The notes: generated from the sequence alone by a model not told the origin. Shown: positions 15,766 through 25,621, counted from the first letter of the stretch. The stretch: DNA of 64,000 nucleotides from JBBIGV01 sp037447335 (GCA_037447335.1 JBBIGV010000013.1:4126-68125), one strand, 5' to 3'. Translations and numbers: made by a program.

Positions 15766-18700
15766 TTGAAATCATCTTTCAAATTCCTTCTCCTGATACT
15801 TTTAGGATTTAATTTTATCGCTCTCGCTCAGCAGGAATTTTATACTATTTCAGTAACCGATACAATCCAGATAAATTTAGAAAACCGTTACAATCTTCTT
15901 AATGTATCAATAGTGCCGTTTAGTGAGTCAATCAGGTTAAGGGATTCACTGCTGCAGCCCGGTGATTATACAATTCAATATTCAACCGCTACTTTTAGTT
16001 TATCTCCTGATCTTCCATATTCAATACTCGATACACTAATAGTTACTTACGATGCTTTTCATCTCGGTTTAAGAAAGGAATATAAACGCAGAAGCCTTGT
16101 TATACGATATGATGACAAATATGGAGATACAGTCAGAATAGTGCAGACAGAAACAGGCGGCTTTTCACCCGAATCAATTTTTGGAAGCAATATTCAGAAA
16201 TCAGGCACTATAGTACGCGGCTTTACAGTGGGCACAACAAAAGACTTTACACTGAACAGCGGTTTGCGTCTTCAGCTTTCGGGCAGGTTGTCCGATGATA
16301 TAGAAATTGTTGCTGCACTTACGGATGAGAATACGCCAATCCAACCGGAAGGAAATACCGAAAGACTTGAAGAGCTTGATAAAGTATTCATTCAAATCCG
16401 GCATCCGAATGCATCAGGTACTTTTGGCGACTACCAGTTCCGCCGGAGGCAGGGTGAGTTCGGATTTGTGGACAGGAAACTGCAAGGCTTACTTGGCGAA
16501 TTTCTTTACGATGATAACGATGCGTATGTTGCTGTTGCCGGTTCACGAGGTAAGTTTAATTCGAATCAATTTAACGGGACTGATGGTAATCAGGGTCCAT
16601 ACAGGCTGTGGGGAATAAATAACGAGCGGGATATTATAATTATTGCAGGCACCGAAAAAGTCTTCCTCGACGGAATCGAAATGAGGCGCGGTGAAAATAA
16701 CGACTATGTAATTGATTACTCAAATGCACGAATTACATTTACACCAAACAGACTTATCACATCTGCAAGCAGAATAACCGTTGATTTTGAATATACTGAC
16801 AGAAGATACGCCCGTAATTTTTTCGGAACGGGCGTTCAAAGTAAATTCTTTAATGATAAACTGGGAATAAAACTTCAGTACGTCAGAGAAGGCGACGATC
16901 AGGATGCACCCATTGATATTATACTTTCCGACTCCGACAAAGAAATTTTGAAACTAGCCGGCGATGACAGAAATAAAGCTGTTAAGTCGGGTGTTTCTTT
17001 GGCGCCGCCGGATTCTTTAGGAGTGATAAGAGGAATTTATCTTAAAGTTGATACTCTCATAAACAATGAGCCTTTCTCTTACTATATATACAGTCCCGGC
17101 GATTCAAATGCGTTATACAATGTTTCATTCAGCTTTGTTGGTGAGAAGCAGGGAGATTATATAAGAGAAAGTTCCGGCAATTACAGGTTTGTTGGAGTTG
17201 GAAACGGCGGTTACCTCCCGGTCATTTATCTTCCGATGCCTGAATTAAAACAGGTTGCAAATATTGTTGTTGATGTTAAGCCGATTGATGATCTAACTAT
17301 CAGTCTTGAATACGCAGGAAGCTTGTGGAACAGGAATCGTTTTTCTCAACTGGATAAAGGAGATGATTACGGTCATGCCCGTAACATTTCATTAAGATTA
17401 ACGCCGGTAAAAATTTCTATCGGCGAATTGAATCTGGGAAGAGCCGGATTTTCAGCAAGGGACCGTTTTATACAGGACAGGTTCACCTCTCCCGATCGCT
17501 TTAATGAAGTAGAGTTTGACAGAAATTATAATACTGGTGTTCAAACTGCGCGCGAAAGTGAAACACTGCGAGAGTTTGGAGTAAATATCATTCCTTTAGA
17601 TGAGCTTTCATTTAATTCAACTGCCGGATTTTTAAGGAGAGGCGATACTTTCGAATCAGACAGATTTAATTCTACCGTAAGGTTCACAGATAATCATATT
17701 TACAGCGTTGTTTATAATCATGATTATGTTGAAACTGTTAACAGACAGCTTGGCAGCAAGTGGCTTCGGCAAAAAGGGAATGCCTTTTATACATTGTTCA
17801 TATTCAAACCTGGATTTGAATTTCTTGCAGAGAATAAAAAAGACAGAAGGGAAAACTCCGATTCTCTGCTTGCCGGAAGCCTGAAATATCATGAACTTAA
17901 TCCTTACCTTGAAATTCTTGAAACCGAAGGGTTAAGTCTTTCAGGAAAATATTCTCTAAGAGAAGATTTTCTCCCTGTATCAGGATTGATTACAAAAGAG
18001 TCAATATCACACGCACAGTTTTATGAGTTAAGATATTCCGGCATAAGAGAAGTAAACACCACATTAAATCTTACTTACAGAAAAAAGGCTTACCAGCAAA
18101 GTTTTAAGGAACTTGGATTTCTTGATAATGAAACCATTCTCGTCAGATCGCAGTCGCGTTTCAGATTTTTTGATCGTGTTCTTGATGGTGATCTTTTTTA
18201 TGAGGTTTCAACACAACGTTCCGCGAGGCTTGAAAAAATATTTGTCAGAGTTGAACAGGGAACAGGTAATTACAGATATTTAGGCGATCTTAACAACAAC
18301 GGCATTGCAGATGAAAATGAATTTGAACCTACTTTATTCGACGGCGATTTTATTCTCGTTACTCTTCCAACCGATGAACTTTTTCCGGTGATTGATCTGA
18401 AAACGAGCACAAGGTGGAAAGTAAATCTTGCGGAAATATTTGAGAGTAGTTCTGCTGCGGGTAAAATACTTAATCCTTTCTCCACAGAAACATTCTGGAG
18501 AATTGAAGAGAATACCCGGGAAGAGAATTACAGGAAAATTTATTTCCTTAACTTCGCAGCCTTTCAGAATGAAGAAAAAACAATCCGTGGTTCAAATTAC
18601 ATTCAGCAGGATGTTTTCATTTTTGAAAATGATCCGGAGTTAAACTTCAGATTCCGATATGCTCAAAGACAGGGAATGAACCAGTTCAGCGGCGGCGTTG

Positions 18701-19233
18701 AAAGAGCCTACAACCGTGAAAGAAGTCTCAGAATCCGATTCAGACTGATAAAAGAATTAAGCAACCAGACGGATCTGATCAATCAAACTGATAATGTTTC
18801 TGCACCCGTAACTTCAAATAGAAGAAGAATTGTAACTGCAAATAACATCATATCAGATTTTTCTTACAGACCTGACAGAAACATTGAAATTGGTTTTAAA
18901 ATTAAAGCCGGACGAGCCGAAGATATATTACCCGTCAGCCCGACAGTAATTGATAATAATTCGCAGGCGGTTCGGTTTAACTTATCTTTAGCAGGTGCGG
19001 GCAGATTACGAATAGAAATTGAGCGAAGTGAACTTATTGCCAACACTACTGAAAACTTAATTCCCTTTGAACTTACCGGAGGCAACAACATAGGGAAAAA
19101 TTATTATTGGAGACTTAATTTTGACTACCGGCTTTCTGCAAATCTTCAGTCATCTGTTTCTTACGATGGCAGATGGCAGGGAATCGGGCGGGTGGTTCAC
19201 ACTGCACGTGCGGAAGTGCGGGCTTATTTTTAA
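15766..19233 (+). CDS. Large exported protein, probable outer-membrane beta-barrel, function unknown
   Basis: 1155 residues with a clear signal peptide (MKSSFKFLLLILLGFNFIALAQ; hydrophobic core about 7-20). The body is rich in alternating aromatic/polar strands, Asn, Asp and Arg, and ends in a strand pattern with terminal Phe (RAEVRAYF), as in outer-membrane barrels. A mid-N-terminal region has GSRGKFN, GPYRLWG, VFLDGIEMRRGENNDYVIDY and FTPNRLITSASRITVDFEY, a repeat style I associate with large uncharacterised surface proteins of the FCB group. The only plausible start is TTG at 15766, directly before the signal peptide. It is divergent from feoAB, but a role in iron uptake is not supported: no TonB plug domain is visible. 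Confidence 0.75.
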   Translation: MKSSFKFLLLILLGFNFIALAQQEFYTISVTDTIQINLENRYNLLNVSIVPFSESIRLRDSLLQPGDYTIQYSTATFSLSPDLPYSILDTLIVTYDAFHLGLRKEYKRRSLVIRYDDKYGDTVRIVQTETGGFSPESIFGSNIQKSGTIVRGFTVGTTKDFTLNSGLRLQLSGRLSDDIEIVAALTDENTPIQPEGNTERLEELDKVFIQIRHPNASGTFGDYQFRRRQGEFGFVDRKLQGLLGEFLYDDNDAYVAVAGSRGKFNSNQFNGTDGNQGPYRLWGINNERDIIIIAGTEKVFLDGIEMRRGENNDYVIDYSNARITFTPNRLITSASRITVDFEYTDRRYARNFFGTGVQSKFFNDKLGIKLQYVREGDDQDAPIDIILSDSDKEILKLAGDDRNKAVKSGVSLAPPDSLGVIRGIYLKVDTLINNEPFSYYIYSPGDSNALYNVSFSFVGEKQGDYIRESSGNYRFVGVGNGGYLPVIYLPMPELKQVANIVVDVKPIDDLTISLEYAGSLWNRNRFSQLDKGDDYGHARNISLRLTPVKISIGELNLGRAGFSARDRFIQDRFTSPDRFNEVEFDRNYNTGVQTARESETLREFGVNIIPLDELSFNSTAGFLRRGDTFESDRFNSTVRFTDNHIYSVVYNHDYVETVNRQLGSKWLRQKGNAFYTLFIFKPGFEFLAENKKDRRENSDSLLAGSLKYHELNPYLEILETEGLSLSGKYSLREDFLPVSGLITKESISHAQFYELRYSGIREVNTTLNLTYRKKAYQQSFKELGFLDNETILVRSQSRFRFFDRVLDGDLFYEVSTQRSARLEKIFVRVEQGTGNYRYLGDLNNNGIADENEFEPTLFDGDFILVTLPTDELFPVIDLKTSTRWKVNLAEIFESSSAAGKILNPFSTETFWRIEENTREENYRKIYFLNFAAFQNEEKTIRGSNYIQQDVFIFENDPELNFRFRYAQRQGMNQFSGGVERAYNRERSLRIRFRLIKELSNQTDLINQTDNVSAPVTSNRRRIVTANNIISDFSYRPDRNIEIGFKIKAGRAEDILPVSPTVIDNNSQAVRFNLSLAGAGRLRIEIERSELIANTTENLIPFELTGGNNIGKNYYWRLNFDYRLSANLQSSVSYDGRWQGIGRVVHTARAEVRAYF

Positions 19234-19341
19234 ATGATGGTTGAAGAATATCCATTCAGCATTGCTGTGTAGCGGAGAGCGCAGTGTTTTTCATTGTGAA
19301 CATTGTGGCTTTGTGTGGAATATTTCTTTCATAAAAAATCT

Positions 19342-19347
19342 AAGGAG
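19342..19347 (+). promoter_or_regulatory. Ribosome-binding site fixing the NUDIX start
   Basis: AAGGAG lies four bases before the ATG at 19352 (spacer TTTT) and shows that the longer open frame from 19241 is not the translated start. Confidence 0.7.
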
Positions 19348-19351
19348 TTTT

Positions 19352-19813
19352 ATGCAGATTATCTCAAACATGGTTGAAGCACATATTTTCAGAAAGAAAG
19401 ATGATAAGCTGGAATTCTTATTACTCATGCGGGCAAACACAGAAATTTACCCCGGCTTATGGCAAATGGTAAGCGGAAAAATAAAAGAGAATGAAAAAGC
19501 ATTTCAAACAGTATTACGGGAATTGAAAGAAGAAACCGGTTTAACCCCGCTTAAATTATGGGTTGCGCCAAATGTGAACTCTTTTTATTCACATGAGAGA
19601 GATAATATATGCTTCCTTCCGGTATTTGCTGTTCTTGTAGATGAAAACTCTGAAGTGAAAATAAGCGAAGAACATTCAGCATACTACTGGTATGAACCTG
19701 AAGCTGCAAAAAAGCTGCTTGCCTGGCCCGGGCAGAAAAAATCTGTTGATATAATAACGGAATATGTACTAAAAGAATCTTCTTTCTTACAGTTTGTGGA
19801 AATAAAAATTTAG
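19352..19813 (+). CDS. NUDIX hydrolase
   Basis: Hydrolase for a nucleoside diphosphate linked to another moiety; 153 residues from the chosen start. The NUDIX box fits the consensus exactly: G-KIKEN-E-KAFQTVL-REL-K-EE-T-GL, providing the metal-binding glutamates. The preceding WQMVSGKI and following HERDNICFLPVFAVLV give the alpha/beta/alpha sandwich. The frame is open from 19241, but the first 37 codons look unlike the family and a strong AAGGAG precedes the internal ATG. Similarity in style to dihydroneopterin triphosphate pyrophosphatases (NudB-like) is possible; the substrate is not resolved. Confidence 0.88.
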   Translation: MQIISNMVEAHIFRKKDDKLEFLLLMRANTEIYPGLWQMVSGKIKENEKAFQTVLRELKEETGLTPLKLWVAPNVNSFYSHERDNICFLPVFAVLVDENSEVKISEEHSAYYWYEPEAAKKLLAWPGQKKSVDIITEYVLKESSFLQFVEIKI

Positions 19814-19832
19814 TAATCAGCGCTTTAATTAT

Positions 19833-19840
19833 TATTTTTG
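19833..19840 (+). promoter_or_regulatory. TAnnTTTG promoter upstream of the PfkB-mtnA-recO operon
   Basis: TATTTTTG matches the Bacteroidota -7 consensus exactly and lies about 31 bases before the TTG start of the PfkB gene. Confidence 0.5.
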
Positions 19841-19870
19841 TGCCGTCTTAAAAATAAAACAGGAGAAGTT

Positions 19871-20785
19871 TTGAGTTTATTAGTGGTTGGTTCTGTAGCG
19901 CTCGATTCAGTAGCTACGCCATTTGAAAAAGTAGAAGATGCACTCGGCGGTTCAGCAACTTACATTTCACTTGCTGCAAGTTACTTTACCGGTCCGGTTT
20001 ATCTCGTCGGGGTTGTCGGTAATGACTTTCCGAAGAGCTACATAAAAATTCTTGAAGAACATAATGTTGATCTTGAAGGGCTTCAGATTATCAAAGGAGA
20101 AAAAACTTTCCGATGGTCTGGCAAGTATCATTATGATCTTAATGTTCGTGATACTTTGTTAACGGAACTTAATGCCTTCGAAAAATTTGATCCTGTTATA
20201 CCGGAGAAATTCAGGAAGTCGCAGTTTGTTTGTTTAGGCAACATTGATCCGGTATTACAAATTAAAGTGCTTGATCAGATGCAAAATCCCAAGTTCGTTG
20301 TTTGTGATACGATGAATTACTGGATTGAAGGCAAAAAGGATGATCTGCTGAAGCTTCTTCCCAGAGTTAACGTGCTTATCATAAATGATTCTGAGGCGCG
20401 GCTGCTTGCACACGAACCAAACCTCATTAAAGCTGCAAAGATGATAAGGGAAATGGGTCCGGAAATTCTTATAATTAAAAAAGGTGAGCACGGCGCTCTG
20501 CTTTTTTCTGAAGAAGTTATTTTTTCTGCACCGGCTTATCCGATGGAAATGATAAACGATCCGACAGGCGCGGGCGATTCTTTTGCCGGCGGGTTTGTAG
20601 GCTACTTACATAAAACACAAAACCTTAGCCCGGAAAATCTTAAATGCGCAGTTATTTACGGAAGCTCGCTTGCTTCTTTTTGTGTAGAAAAGTTTAGTAC
20701 AAAAGGATTGGAAGATTTATCTTATCTCCGAGTTCAGGACAGATTCAGAGAATTCAGAACATTATCAAGGTTTGATGAAAAGTAA
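19871..20785 (+). CDS. PfkB-family sugar/nucleoside kinase
   Basis: Ribokinase-fold kinase of 304 residues from the chosen start. Motifs: GGSATYISLAASYF (first PfkB signature region), and NDPTGAGDSFAGGFVGYL, the second signature with the anion hole and catalytic Asp. The start is TTG at 19871, preceded at the right distance by AGGAG (19861-19865); the longer frame from 19838 adds residues lacking family resemblance. The final bases overlap the mtnA start by 11 bases, and recO follows with another overlap, so all three are co-transcribed. Coupling to mtnA suggests a salvage substrate such as a nucleoside or ribose derivative, but this is only contextual. Confidence 0.85.
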   Translation: MSLLVVGSVALDSVATPFEKVEDALGGSATYISLAASYFTGPVYLVGVVGNDFPKSYIKILEEHNVDLEGLQIIKGEKTFRWSGKYHYDLNVRDTLLTELNAFEKFDPVIPEKFRKSQFVCLGNIDPVLQIKVLDQMQNPKFVVCDTMNYWIEGKKDDLLKLLPRVNVLIINDSEARLLAHEPNLIKAAKMIREMGPEILIIKKGEHGALLFSEEVIFSAPAYPMEMINDPTGAGDSFAGGFVGYLHKTQNLSPENLKCAVIYGSSLASFCVEKFSTKGLEDLSYLRVQDRFREFRTLSRFDEK

Positions 20786-21788
20786 TTACTTTGCACTCAA
20801 TTTAAGAGACGATAAGTTTGTTTATCTTAATCAGACAAAACTTCCGCTCGAAGAAGAATACATTGAAACTACAGAGTACGAGCGTATCGCTCTTGCAATT
20901 GAGCGCCTTGAAATAAGAGGTGCGCCGGCAATCGGATGCGCCGCTGCTTACGGGCTTGCTCTTGCGCTTAAGGATGTTCCGTCAAACAATGCCGATAATA
21001 AGTTCGAAAAAGCTTATCAGCGGCTTGCTTCTACACGACCAACGGCAGTTAATCTTTTCTTTGCACTTGATGATCTTAAGAAAATATTCGACGCAGCTGC
21101 GGATAAAAACAATATCTATCATCTTCTCAAAAAAAGAGCGATTGAAATTCATGAGAAGGATAAGGAATATTGCCGGAAAATAGGTGATAACGGTCTGAGG
21201 GTTTTCAAAAAGAAATCCGGCGTTCTGACTCATTGTAATACTGGAGTGCTTGCTACAGGCGGTGAGGGAACTGCCTTCAGCGTTATTAAAACAGCTTTTG
21301 ATAACGGATTGGTTGAGCACGTGTATGCCGACGAAACACGTCCGCTTTTGCAGGGTTTAAGGCTAACTTCCTTTGAACTTTTTAAGAACGGGATTCCTTT
21401 TGAAATAATTTGTGATTCGGCTGCCGCTTCTTTGATGAAAAGCGGGAAAGTAGATTTAGTAATAGTTGGTGCAGACAGAATAGTTTTAAATGGAGATACA
21501 GCAAACAAGATCGGTACATACAGCCTTGCAGTTCTATGTAATTATCATAACATACCATTCTATGTTGCTGCGCCCACTACCACTATTGATCGTAGAACTG
21601 CAACAGGAGATCAGATCATTATTGAATCAAGACAAAAGAATGAACTTCTTCATATTTTTAATCATCGGGTTGCACCGGAAGAATATAACGCTTATAACCC
21701 TGCCTTTGATGTTACCCCTGCGCATTTAATTACAGGCATAATTACAGAAGAGGATGTATATTTCTTTCCATATAATTTTATGAGATGA
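20775..21788 (+). CDS. mtnA: Methylthioribose-1-phosphate isomerase
   Basis: Converts 5-methylthioribose-1-phosphate to methylthioribulose-1-phosphate in methionine salvage; eIF2B-alpha fold. 337 residues. Motifs: ERLEIRGAPAIGCAAAYGLA (N-terminal), THCNTGVLATGGEGTA with the catalytic Cys, YADETRPLLQGLRLTSFEL, and VGADRIVLNGDTANKIGTY with the catalytic Asp. The frame opens with TTG at 20772 just before ATG at 20775; the ATG is preferred. The gene overlaps the PfkB kinase upstream and recO downstream (ATGA). No mtnK, mtnB or mtnC is adjacent. Confidence 0.95.
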   Translation: MKSNYFALNLRDDKFVYLNQTKLPLEEEYIETTEYERIALAIERLEIRGAPAIGCAAAYGLALALKDVPSNNADNKFEKAYQRLASTRPTAVNLFFALDDLKKIFDAAADKNNIYHLLKKRAIEIHEKDKEYCRKIGDNGLRVFKKKSGVLTHCNTGVLATGGEGTAFSVIKTAFDNGLVEHVYADETRPLLQGLRLTSFELFKNGIPFEIICDSAAASLMKSGKVDLVIVGADRIVLNGDTANKIGTYSLAVLCNYHNIPFYVAAPTTTIDRRTATGDQIIIESRQKNELLHIFNHRVAPEEYNAYNPAFDVTPAHLITGIITEEDVYFFPYNFMR

Positions 21789-22525
21789 GTGAGATTGTTA
21801 AAACTGAAGCAGTGGTTCTTAACAAGATTGACTATGGTGATACAAGTATTATCGTTTCGCTGTTCACAAAGGAATTCGGGAGGCTGTCTGCAATTCTGAA
21901 AGGAGGCAGAAGTCCAAAATCAAAAGCCGGAACTACATTAGATCCGCCAAATTTCCTTCGGGTAATTCTTTACAATAAAAGTACACGGGATGTGCAGCTT
22001 ATAAGCGGAGCAGAGATAATCGAACATTATCCCGTTGTTAAATCTGATCTCGACAGATTAAAATTTGCATTCGCAATTATTGAACTCGTTAAAAAACTTA
22101 CTCCGGAACACGAAGCCAATGAAAGGCTTTTTCGCGGTCTGATACGAATTCTTAACCTTCTTGATTCATCAGACGAACAGCCGCAAATAATATTCGGAAG
22201 GTTTTTTGTCTTCTTACTTGAAGTACTTGGATATGAATTATCTTTGGGCAACTGCGGAAGCTGCGGCAGCATGATACAAAGCGGCAGCAGTTGTGCATAT
22301 AATTTCAGCACAGGTCCTATTTGTGAAAATTGCCGGCAGTCGCATCTTGAATCTTTTTATTTGAATTCGGAACTTTTTGAGTATCTTTTTTGTCTAAAAC
22401 ACGGAAAAATTATTAAAAATGTTAATATTTTGACCGCAGAAAAGTCCATTTTATTTCTTGAAAAGTATCTTAAATTTCACGTGCCCGATTTCAAGGGCAT
22501 TCAATCTCTTCAAATTTATAAATAG
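21785..22525 (+). CDS. recO: DNA repair protein RecO
   Basis: Recombination mediator that helps load RecA with RecR. 246 residues: an N-terminal OB fold (VVLNKIDYGDTSIIVSLFTKEFGRLSAILKGGR), helical middle, and a zinc-type cluster CGSCGS...C...CENCR (about residues 156-183). The start overlaps the mtnA stop by four bases (ATGA). recR lies at 29411 in the same window, on the same strand but in another operon. Confidence 0.93.
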   Translation: MSEIVKTEAVVLNKIDYGDTSIIVSLFTKEFGRLSAILKGGRSPKSKAGTTLDPPNFLRVILYNKSTRDVQLISGAEIIEHYPVVKSDLDRLKFAFAIIELVKKLTPEHEANERLFRGLIRILNLLDSSDEQPQIIFGRFFVFLLEVLGYELSLGNCGSCGSMIQSGSSCAYNFSTGPICENCRQSHLESFYLNSELFEYLFCLKHGKIIKNVNILTAEKSILFLEKYLKFHVPDFKGIQSLQIYK

Positions 22526-22605
22526 AGGTATGTTATAGATAATCTGATACAAGGTAAGAAACGTATAATAACACAAATAAAAAACTCTTATGGAGGAAAA
22601 CAGAA

Positions 22606-24090
22606 ATGAAACATAAAAGAATCTTAGGTGCATTTTCATTGATTGTAGTTGGTATACTCTTCGGAGCAATACTTGTCAGCGGGTTTGGATTAGTCAGACC
22701 GGGATTAGCCGATATTCACCTTGGTGCCACGGTGCCGCCGGTAAACCTTGATGCAGATGCTACAGCATTCAGCAAAGCATTTATAGAAGTTGCAGAAAAA
22801 GTAACTCCCACCATTGTACAAATCACAGTAGTATCCGAACGAGAAAGTTCGCAGCGTGATTTCTTCTTCTTTCCTTTTAGAGAAATGCCTCAGGAACAAA
22901 GAGGTTCCGGAAGCGGGATAATAATCTCAGAAGATGGATACATTGTTACCAATAATCACGTTGTTGAAAACGCAACCAAGGTTACAGTTAGTCTTTTTGA
23001 TAAACGTAATTTTTCAGCGCAGGTTATCGGCACTGATCCTTTGACTGACCTTGCCGTTATAAAGATTGATGCGAATAATTTACCCACTGCATTTCTTGGT
23101 GACTCCGATGCTCTCAAAGTCGGTCAGTGGGTTATGGCTATTGGAAATCCATTATCTCTGAGTTCAACTGTAACTGCCGGAATTGTCAGTGCAATAGGAA
23201 GAGGGCAGTTGGGATTAATACGCGACAGTTATGGTGTTGAGAGTTTTATTCAGACTGATGCTGCAATAAATCCAGGTAACAGCGGCGGTGCACTTGTAGA
23301 TCTTTCAGGCGCTGTAATCGGGGTTAACACTGCAATTGCTGCCGGAAGAACCGGTAATTACATTGGTTATGGATTTGCAATTCCAATCAATCTTGCCAGG
23401 TCTGTTGCTAAAGACCTTATTGCACACGGACGAGTCAGCAGAGGATATATCGGAATAAATATCGGTGAAGTTGATAATGCAATTGCGAGATCTTTGGGAA
23501 TGGAAAAACCACAGGGTATCATTATTCAGGGATTAGTACCTGGCGGCGCAGCCGAAAATACCGATCTTAAAGCCGGCGATATTATCCTTAAAGTTGATGG
23601 CAGGGAAGTTAATGCTCCAAATGAACTTCAGAGTTATGTAGCATCAAAATCTGCTGGTACAACAATCAAACTTATTATATACCGGGACGGAAAAGAGATT
23701 GAGCGTGAAGTAACTCTTAAAGCAAGAACAGAAGATACAAGAACAGAACCGGTTACCGATCGCGGTCAAACCGAATCTGAGAAAAAATCTCCCGTTACTA
23801 CTGCTTCCTTTGATGATATCGGACTGACTGTATCAAATCTTTCAGATGCTGATAAATCAAAATATAAAGTTGAAAGCGGTGTTATCATATCAAATGTTAA
23901 ACCCTTCAGTAAAGCTGACGATCAAAGGCTTTTCCAGGGTCTGGTAATAGTTGAAGCTGATAAAAAGAATGTGAAAGATGTGGATCAGTTTTCAGACATA
24001 GTAAAATCCAAAAAGGGTTCGGCACTGCTTCTTAAAGTTCAGGATGAGGCAGGTACTACAAGGTTTGTTGGGTTGGAAGTACCGAATTAA
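22606..24090 (+). CDS. HtrA/DegP-family periplasmic serine protease
   Basis: Do-type protease/chaperone for envelope quality control; 494 residues. An N-terminal hydrophobic segment (about 6-30) serves as signal or anchor. Trypsin-like domain with catalytic triad His118 (TNNHVV), Asp148 (LTDLAVIKID) and Ser226 (NPGNSGGAL); then PDZ1 (about 290-370, GYIGINIGEV...GDIILKVDGREV) and a shorter PDZ2 (about 400-490). The ATG follows TGGAGGAAAACAGAA, one of the best ribosome sites in the window. A canonical terminator follows the stop, so it is monocistronic. DegP versus DegQ cannot be decided. Confidence 0.93.
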   Translation: MKHKRILGAFSLIVVGILFGAILVSGFGLVRPGLADIHLGATVPPVNLDADATAFSKAFIEVAEKVTPTIVQITVVSERESSQRDFFFFPFREMPQEQRGSGSGIIISEDGYIVTNNHVVENATKVTVSLFDKRNFSAQVIGTDPLTDLAVIKIDANNLPTAFLGDSDALKVGQWVMAIGNPLSLSSTVTAGIVSAIGRGQLGLIRDSYGVESFIQTDAAINPGNSGGALVDLSGAVIGVNTAIAAGRTGNYIGYGFAIPINLARSVAKDLIAHGRVSRGYIGINIGEVDNAIARSLGMEKPQGIIIQGLVPGGAAENTDLKAGDIILKVDGREVNAPNELQSYVASKSAGTTIKLIIYRDGKEIEREVTLKARTEDTRTEPVTDRGQTESEKKSPVTTASFDDIGLTVSNLSDADKSKYKVESGVIISNVKPFSKADDQRLFQGLVIVEADKKNVKDVDQFSDIVKSKKGSALLLKVQDEAGTTRFVGLEVPN

Positions 24091-24124
24091 CAAATAAAAC
24101 TTTGTGATACTTTTGTTTTTGCAG

Positions 24125-24153
24125 GGCAGACTAACCGTCTGCCTTTTTTATTT
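24125..24153 (+). terminator. Rho-independent terminator after the HtrA gene
   Basis: GGCAGAC-TAACC-GTCTGCC, a perfect 7-bp stem with five-base loop, is followed directly by TTTTTTATTTT. It can end htrA transcription; gatA converges from the other side. Confidence 0.9.
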
Positions 24154-24171
24154 TAACCTTAAAATTAAATA

Positions 24172-25590
24172 TTAATCCGTAGAAAGATAATGTCCCATAC
24201 GCAGCAGCTTTTCCTCCTCAAACTGATTCGCAAGAAGCTGCAGCCCGATAGGTAAACCTTCGCTGCTCTTAGCGATGGGGATGTTAATACCCGGTATGCC
24301 TGCAAGGTTTGCTGCTGTTGTGTAGATATCGCTTAAATACATTTCAAGCGGGTCGCTTGATTTTTCACCGATCTTAAACGCTGTTGTTGGAGCGGTTGGA
24401 GTCAATATCAAATCAACTTTTTTGAAAGCTTCATCAAAATCTTGTTTAATCAGTCGTCTTACTTTCTGCGCTTTGAGATAATATGCATCGTAGTAACCTG
24501 AAGATAAAACATACGTCCCCAGCATAATTCTTCTCTTGACTTCCGTGCCAAATGCTTCTGAACGTGAAGATGAATACATGACAGTCAGTGAAGAACTCTT
24601 ATCCGATCTGAATCCATACCGTGCACCATCATATCTTGCAAGGTTGGATGATGCCTCAGCAGTTGTAAGAATGTAATAAGCTGCAATAGTGTATTCAGTG
24701 TGCGGAAGATGTATCGGAATGATTTCAAATCCATCCGCTTTTAATTTATCAATTACCTTTAAGATTCCCGATTTAACTTCTGCAGATAAGCCTTCTCCAA
24801 AATACTCTTCGGCAATGCCTATTCTGAACTTCACTTGTTTTCCTAATTGAGAGGTAAAATCAGGAACCGGGAGGTCGGAGGATGTAGAGTCATTAACATC
24901 TTTACCCGCCATTACTTCGAGCACTGCAGCAATATCTTTGATACTTCCGGCAAACGGACCAATAGTATCAAACGAAGATGCGAATGCTGTAAGACCGTAA
25001 CGCGAAATACGTCCATAAGTTGGTTTAAGCCCATAAACTCCGCAGAACGAAGCCGGCTGCCTGATTGAACCGCCGGTATCAGTTCCGATTGCAGCATCGC
25101 ATAATCCGGCGGCAACCGCCGCTGCTGAACCTCCGCTTGAACCACCCGGAACTCTCGCTGTATCAACCGGATTTAAGACATTTCCAAAAGCAGAGTTTTC
25201 GTTTGATGAGCCCATGGCAAATTCATCGCAGTTTGTTTTACCGATGATTATTGCATCTTCATCAATAAGTTTCTGAATAGCAGTTGCAGTATAAATGGAA
25301 ATAAAGTTCTTTAATATGTCAGATGAACATGTGAGGGGTTTATTGTTAATTGACAGCACATCTTTAACGGCTATAACACAACCCGCAAGCCTGCCATGAT
25401 TTCCGCTTTTGATTTTTAATTCAATTTGCTTTGCTGCCTGTAGAGCATCATCACTAAAAATAAAGTTGAATGCGTTAAGATGTTTGTTTTGTTCTATTTT
25501 TTGCAGGAATAATTCAACATTATCAATTAATGATAATTCTCTCTGTTTTATCAGACGGATTTTTTCGGAATAGCTTGAGTAATGCAGCAA
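24172..25590 (-). CDS. gatA: Glutamyl-tRNA(Gln)/aspartyl-tRNA(Asn) amidotransferase subunit A
   Basis: Amidase subunit of GatCAB, releasing ammonia from glutamine for tRNA-dependent amidation. 472 residues, normal length. Ser-cisSer-Lys triad in place: Lys76 (IAVKDVL), Ser151 in GGSSGGSAAA, and nucleophile Ser175 in GTDTGGSIRQPA. C-terminal LTPTAPTTAF and AGIPGINIPI are typical of the subunit. gatB and gatC are not in the window. It is the last gene of the minus-strand run that starts with the PurC-like gene, 31 bases after tatA. Confidence 0.93.
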   Translation of the reverse strand: MLHYSSYSEKIRLIKQRELSLIDNVELFLQKIEQNKHLNAFNFIFSDDALQAAKQIELKIKSGNHGRLAGCVIAVKDVLSINNKPLTCSSDILKNFISIYTATAIQKLIDEDAIIIGKTNCDEFAMGSSNENSAFGNVLNPVDTARVPGGSSGGSAAAVAAGLCDAAIGTDTGGSIRQPASFCGVYGLKPTYGRISRYGLTAFASSFDTIGPFAGSIKDIAAVLEVMAGKDVNDSTSSDLPVPDFTSQLGKQVKFRIGIAEEYFGEGLSAEVKSGILKVIDKLKADGFEIIPIHLPHTEYTIAAYYILTTAEASSNLARYDGARYGFRSDKSSSLTVMYSSSRSEAFGTEVKRRIMLGTYVLSSGYYDAYYLKAQKVRRLIKQDFDEAFKKVDLILTPTAPTTAFKIGEKSSDPLEMYLSDIYTTAANLAGIPGINIPIAKSSEGLPIGLQLLANQFEEEKLLRMGHYLSTD

Positions 25591-25621
25591 TTATACGCCT
25601 TAAGAATGGGATAGAACCGAA

